A DNA stretch of 16,930 nucleotides from Pseudomonadota bacterium (GTDB lineage Bacteria; Pseudomonadota; Gammaproteobacteria; Steroidobacterales; Steroidobacteraceae), in NCBI GenBank assembly GCA_021792815.1, contig JAJYTX010000013.1, positions 1-16,930 on the forward strand, given 5' to 3'. Numbering within the stretch: position 1 is the first letter of the stretch; each line of letters opens with the position of its first letter. The position numbers and the translations under genes are program-made. The notes under the pieces were generated by a model, which had not been told where the DNA came from, searched no databases, and worked only from the letters and a program-made list of their open reading frames with translations. Positions 14,636-16,930 of this stretch are shown piece by piece.

Positions 14636-15187
14636 TCAGGGTAGGCCGCGCGCGGACGGTTTGACCGGTCCGGGCGTCCGGGCCGCCCGGTCGTAGTGCC
14701 GGCGTGCCTCCCGGATCCGCGCGCTGCGCTCGCACACCCACATCGCCAGCGAGTGCGCCTTCTGCACCAGATCCCTGCCCAGGGGAGTCAGCGAGTATTC
14801 GACCTGCGGCGGCACGTGCGCCGTGACGCGGCGTTGGATGATGCCATCCCGCTCGAGCATGCGCAGCCTGAGTGTCAGCATGCGCTGGGATATCGGCTTC
14901 TCGCCTGCCGGAACCACGGCGCTCGCAAGCCGCCTCAGGGTCGCATGCCGGAACGAGGCGACACGCAGCAATTGCAGCAGGAGAATGCTCCATCGATCGC
15001 CCAGCCGCGCGAACACGCTGCGCACCGGATCCTCACGTCTGCTGCCGTACCGGGCCAGGGTCTCGAGGAATGTTGCCATCTCGCGCAACACCGCCGCGCC
15101 GTGCGGCGGCGAGTGGTCGACGAGGATCCGGCGCACGGCGGGCCAGGCGGTGTGCTCGGACTGTTTTGAGACTGCGCTGCGGCTCAT
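14636..15187 (-). CDS. HxlR-family winged-helix transcriptional regulator
   Basis: A 183-residue protein with an HxlR domain in its middle: DPVRSVFARLGDRWSILLLQ, SQRMLTLRLRMLERDGIIQR and VEYSLTPLGRDL match the start, recognition-helix/wing and end of that family. The ~55-residue N-terminal and ~30-residue basic C-terminal extensions are longer than in typical 100-150-residue members. ATG 15187 is chosen over GTG 15223 because GGGAG lies at proper spacing before it. It is divergent from the Rieske oxygenase gene 102 bases away, so it most likely controls that gene and itself. HxlR proteins usually act as dimers sensing redox state, aldehydes or small aromatic molecules; the signal here is unknown. 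The 91 bases to the CoA-ligase stop show nothing else. Confidence 0.88.
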   Translation of the reverse strand: MSRSAVSKQSEHTAWPAVRRILVDHSPPHGAAVLREMATFLETLARYGSRREDPVRSVFARLGDRWSILLLQLLRVASFRHATLRRLASAVVPAGEKPISQRMLTLRLRMLERDGIIQRRVTAHVPPQVEYSLTPLGRDLVQKAHSLAMWVCERSARIREARRHYDRAARTPGPVKPSARGLP

Positions 15188-15218
15188 CGGAATCTCCCGG
15201 GCACAAAAAGGTGCCGTC

Positions 15219-15247
15219 TTCACAGGAGCAGGCTCTCATCCTAGGCT
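15219..15247 (+). promoter_or_regulatory. Candidate promoter of the Rieske oxygenase gene
   Basis: TTCACA (15219-15224) and TAGGCT (15242-15247) are spaced by 17 bases and lie 42 bases before the oxygenase ATG. The first hexamer matches the sigma-70 -35 consensus at five of six positions, the second matches -10 at only three, as expected for an activated or regulated promoter. The site is inside the divergent HxlR/oxygenase gap, where an HxlR dimer should bind. Tentative. Confidence 0.35.
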
Positions 15248-15289
15248 TGTGCCTCAGACCGCGCGCCGAGACGCGGCCGAGGAGCCCAC

Positions 15290-16318
15290 ATGGCGTTTCT
15301 CAAGAATACCTGGTATCTGGCGGCCTGGAGCGGCGAGCTGGCCGGCCAGGTCCCGCTGGCGAGAACCGTGGCGGGCGAACCCCTGGTGCTGTTTCGCGAC
15401 GCGCAGGGGAGCGTCACCGCCCTGCTCGACCGGTGTCCGCACCGGTTCGCCCCACTGTCCCGCGGTGTCGTGCGAGCGGACGGGATTCAGTGTGGCTATC
15501 ACGGGCTGGTATTCGGCACCAGCGGACAGTGCATCGCCAATCCCCATGGCGCGGTGTTGAGTGCGCTCAAGGTGCCCGCCTTTCCCGTGGTGGAACGCCA
15601 TGCGGCGGTGTGGGTGTGGCTCGGCGCGCCGCAGCTCAAAGATGAGACGGCGATTGCGGATCTGAGCTTCATCGACGCCACGCCGGAGCCTGCCCGCGTC
15701 ACGGGCTACCTGCATGTTCAGGCGTGCTATCAGCTCATGACGGACAACATCATGGATCTGACTCACGCCGACTATCTGCACCCCGATACGCTCGGTGGCG
15801 GGATCAATACCCGGGCGAAGGCCCGGGTCGAGGAAGGGACGGACGGCGTGACCGTGCGATGGGAGGCAAAGGCCGAACGGGTCCCTCCCCTGATGAGCGT
15901 GCGGCTCGAGCGGCCCGATACGCTGTGCGACTTTCTCAACGAGGTGCGCTGGTCCGCGCCGGGGGTGATGCGGCAGCGGGTGCTGTTCGGGCCGTCCGGC
16001 AGGCTCGCCGAGGCGGGACACGACAGCTGGAACGCGCACGTCATGATCCCCGAGACCGAGGGGGCCACGCATTATTTCTTTTGCCACACGAGCGACCATG
16101 TCACTGCGAACCCGACGGTCGCGCCGATGGCCAGGGCGGCACTGATGCAGGCCTTTCAAGGGGAGGACGCGCCCATGATCGAGGCTCAGCAACGTCAGCT
16201 CCGGGGTCGCAGCTTCGAGGCGATGCGCCCCATGCTTCTGCCCACGGACGCGGCTGCGGTGGCCGTGCGACGCAGGATGCAACGCCTGCTCGAGGCGGAA
16301 ACGCCCGCCCCGACCTGA
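15290..16318 (+). CDS. Rieske non-heme iron oxygenase, VanA-like aromatic O-demethylase family
   Basis: A 342-residue oxygenase component, the normal length of the vanillate-demethylase/dicamba-monooxygenase/toluenesulfonate-monooxygenase group. The Rieske [2Fe-2S] cluster ligands are C49 and H51 (RCPHRFAPLSRG) and C68 and H71 (IQCGYHGLVF). The mononuclear iron site is NIMDLTHADYLH with H159 and H164, and D156 as the bridging aspartate between subunits. Such enzymes use O2 and NAD(P)H-derived electrons, often to remove a methyl group from a methoxy-aromatic as formaldehyde. GAGGAG at 15279-15284 directly precedes the ATG. No reductase gene (VanB-like) is in the window, so electrons must come from a partner encoded elsewhere. 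The substrate is inferred only from family and from the ferulate-type ligase nearby. Confidence 0.92.
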   Translation: MAFLKNTWYLAAWSGELAGQVPLARTVAGEPLVLFRDAQGSVTALLDRCPHRFAPLSRGVVRADGIQCGYHGLVFGTSGQCIANPHGAVLSALKVPAFPVVERHAAVWVWLGAPQLKDETAIADLSFIDATPEPARVTGYLHVQACYQLMTDNIMDLTHADYLHPDTLGGGINTRAKARVEEGTDGVTVRWEAKAERVPPLMSVRLERPDTLCDFLNEVRWSAPGVMRQRVLFGPSGRLAEAGHDSWNAHVMIPETEGATHYFFCHTSDHVTANPTVAPMARAALMQAFQGEDAPMIEAQQRQLRGRSFEAMRPMLLPTDAAAVAVRRRMQRLLEAETPAPT

Positions 16319-16388
16319 GTCCGGAGGGCCGAGCGGCTTCGCCCTGACCCCGTGCCACGCACTCCATCCGTATCCGCCTGACGTTGGA

Positions 16389-16442
16389 ATGGGAGTCCCA
16401 TGCCGGCAGGGTGCAGGCGTGTCTTCGGATCCCGTGGATCCG
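16389..16442. promoter_or_regulatory. Two palindromes upstream of the TetR gene, candidate operators
   Basis: ATGGGA-G-TCCCAT (16389-16401) is a perfect 13-base palindrome, and CGGATCC-CGT-GGATCCG (16426-16442) is a perfect 7-bp inverted repeat with a 3-base spacer. Both lie in the 214-base gap between the oxygenase gene and the TetR gene, in the place expected for an autoregulatory TetR operator. The second could equally be a short hairpin ending the oxygenase transcript. Confidence 0.4.
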
Positions 16443-16532
16443 TCACAGGCCTCGCGGGGTTGCCATCCGGCCTGCGCTGTGCGAATCATGGACACCCGCC
16501 CTGCCAGGGCGCAGGCAGGTCAAGGGGCCGCC

Positions 16533-16930
16533 ATGTCCGTCAGGTCTCCGAGGAGTCTCACCCCGCGTCACCGCATCCGGCCGCCGCTGCAGCAGCGCAG
16601 TCAGGCCGCCTGGGATCGGATCCTGGACGCCGGAATGCGCATCCTGATCGAGCAGGGCCGGGATGCGCTCACGGTCCAGGCCACCTGCCGGCGTGCCCGG
16701 GTCGCCCCCACGGCCCTCTACGCCCGGGTGGACGGGCTGTCGGGTCTGTTCTGGGCGATCTACGACCGCTGGATCGGACAGGTCGTCACGACCTACGAGC
16801 GGCTGTTGCAGGCGGCGGCCCGGACCGAGGATCCGATCGAGAGAGTGCGGGCCGTGGTGCGCGCCATGTGCGAGAACATCGAGCAGCACGAGCGCTTCCT
16901 GCACCAGATCATCAATCTCACGGTCACGGA
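16533..16930 (+). CDS. TetR-family transcriptional regulator, N-terminal part (runs off right edge)
   Basis: The ATG at 16533 has AGGGG five bases upstream; 132 codons are visible and no stop is reached. After a basic N-terminal stretch (RSPRSLTPRHRIRPPLQQRS) the TetR DNA-binding domain follows: AAWDRILDAGMRILIEQGRD, then ALTVQATCRRARVAPTALYA as the helix-turn-helix and RVDGLSGLFWAIYDRW. The next residues begin the all-helical ligand-binding domain. TetR members are usually about 200 residues, so roughly a third is missing. They normally repress adjacent genes until a small molecule binds; the two palindromes just upstream are natural candidate sites. Whether it controls the oxygenase to its left or genes beyond the window cannot be told. 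Confidence 0.87.
   Translation, partial: MSVRSPRSLTPRHRIRPPLQQRSQAAWDRILDAGMRILIEQGRDALTVQATCRRARVAPTALYARVDGLSGLFWAIYDRWIGQVVTTYERLLQAAARTEDPIERVRAVVRAMCENIEQHERFLHQIINLTVT

Noticed and set aside
1..16930. Mobile elements, CRISPR arrays, tRNA or rRNA genes
   Set aside because: No transposase or integrase motifs, no regularly spaced repeats and no tRNA-like or rRNA-like stretches were seen. The scar at ~2454 has no visible insertion-sequence ends or flanking direct repeats.

Overview
The window is a high-GC, gene-dense bacterial chromosomal segment that looks like part of an accessory catabolic region for aromatic or other hydrophobic compounds. A TonB-dependent outer-membrane receptor with an STN domain, a FecI/FecR pair and signal-peptide-bearing proteins place it in a Gram-negative proteobacterium. 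A gamma- or alphaproteobacterium of the type rich in TonB receptors (Steroidobacter/Nevskia relatives or sphingomonads) would fit. That placement is inference; no rRNA or housekeeping gene is present to test it.

Layout. (1) At 1-814 (minus) is the N-terminal part of a thiamine-diphosphate-dependent decarboxylase/acetolactate-synthase-like enzyme, divergent from an intact LysR regulator (974-1897, plus). They share an AT-rich control region holding a perfect ATC-N9-GAT LysR box that runs into the regulator's start codon. (2) At 1963-2616 lies a scar: the 3' half of a second, NahR/NodD-type LysR gene (minus, with an internal stop) is joined directly to the last ~165 bp of an arylsulfotransferase-family gene (plus). 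(3) At 2782-8771 (plus) is a cell-surface signalling and uptake module: ECF sigma factor, FecR-like anti-sigma/sensor, 929-aa TonB receptor with STN domain, and an exported arylsulfotransferase-family protein, which is an intact relative of the remnant in the scar. A strong hairpin follows. (4) At 8933-10725 (minus) is a CrtI/PYROXD2-like FAD oxidoreductase, translationally coupled to a conserved-looking 68-aa protein. (5) At 10860-14544 (plus) are two short-chain dehydrogenases, the second with His in place of the catalytic Tyr, and a feruloyl-CoA-synthetase-type acyl-CoA ligase. (6) At 14636-15187 (minus) an HxlR-type regulator is divergent from a VanA-like Rieske oxygenase (15290-16318, plus). 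A TetR-type regulator begins at 16533 and runs off the right edge.

How the genes may work together (inference). The receptor would import a substrate, perhaps a sulfated aromatic, and the sigma/anti-sigma pair would sense it. The arylsulfotransferase-like protein could remove or transfer a sulfuryl group in the periplasm. In the cytoplasm the Rieske oxygenase could O-demethylate a methoxy-aromatic, the ligase could activate a hydroxycinnamate-like acid as its CoA thioester, and the two dehydrogenases, FAD oxidoreductase and ThDP enzyme could carry out side-chain redox and decarboxylation steps. Four regulators of different families (LysR, FecI/FecR, HxlR, TetR) suggest several small regulons rather than one operon. 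No mobile-element gene, CRISPR array, tRNA or rRNA was recognised.
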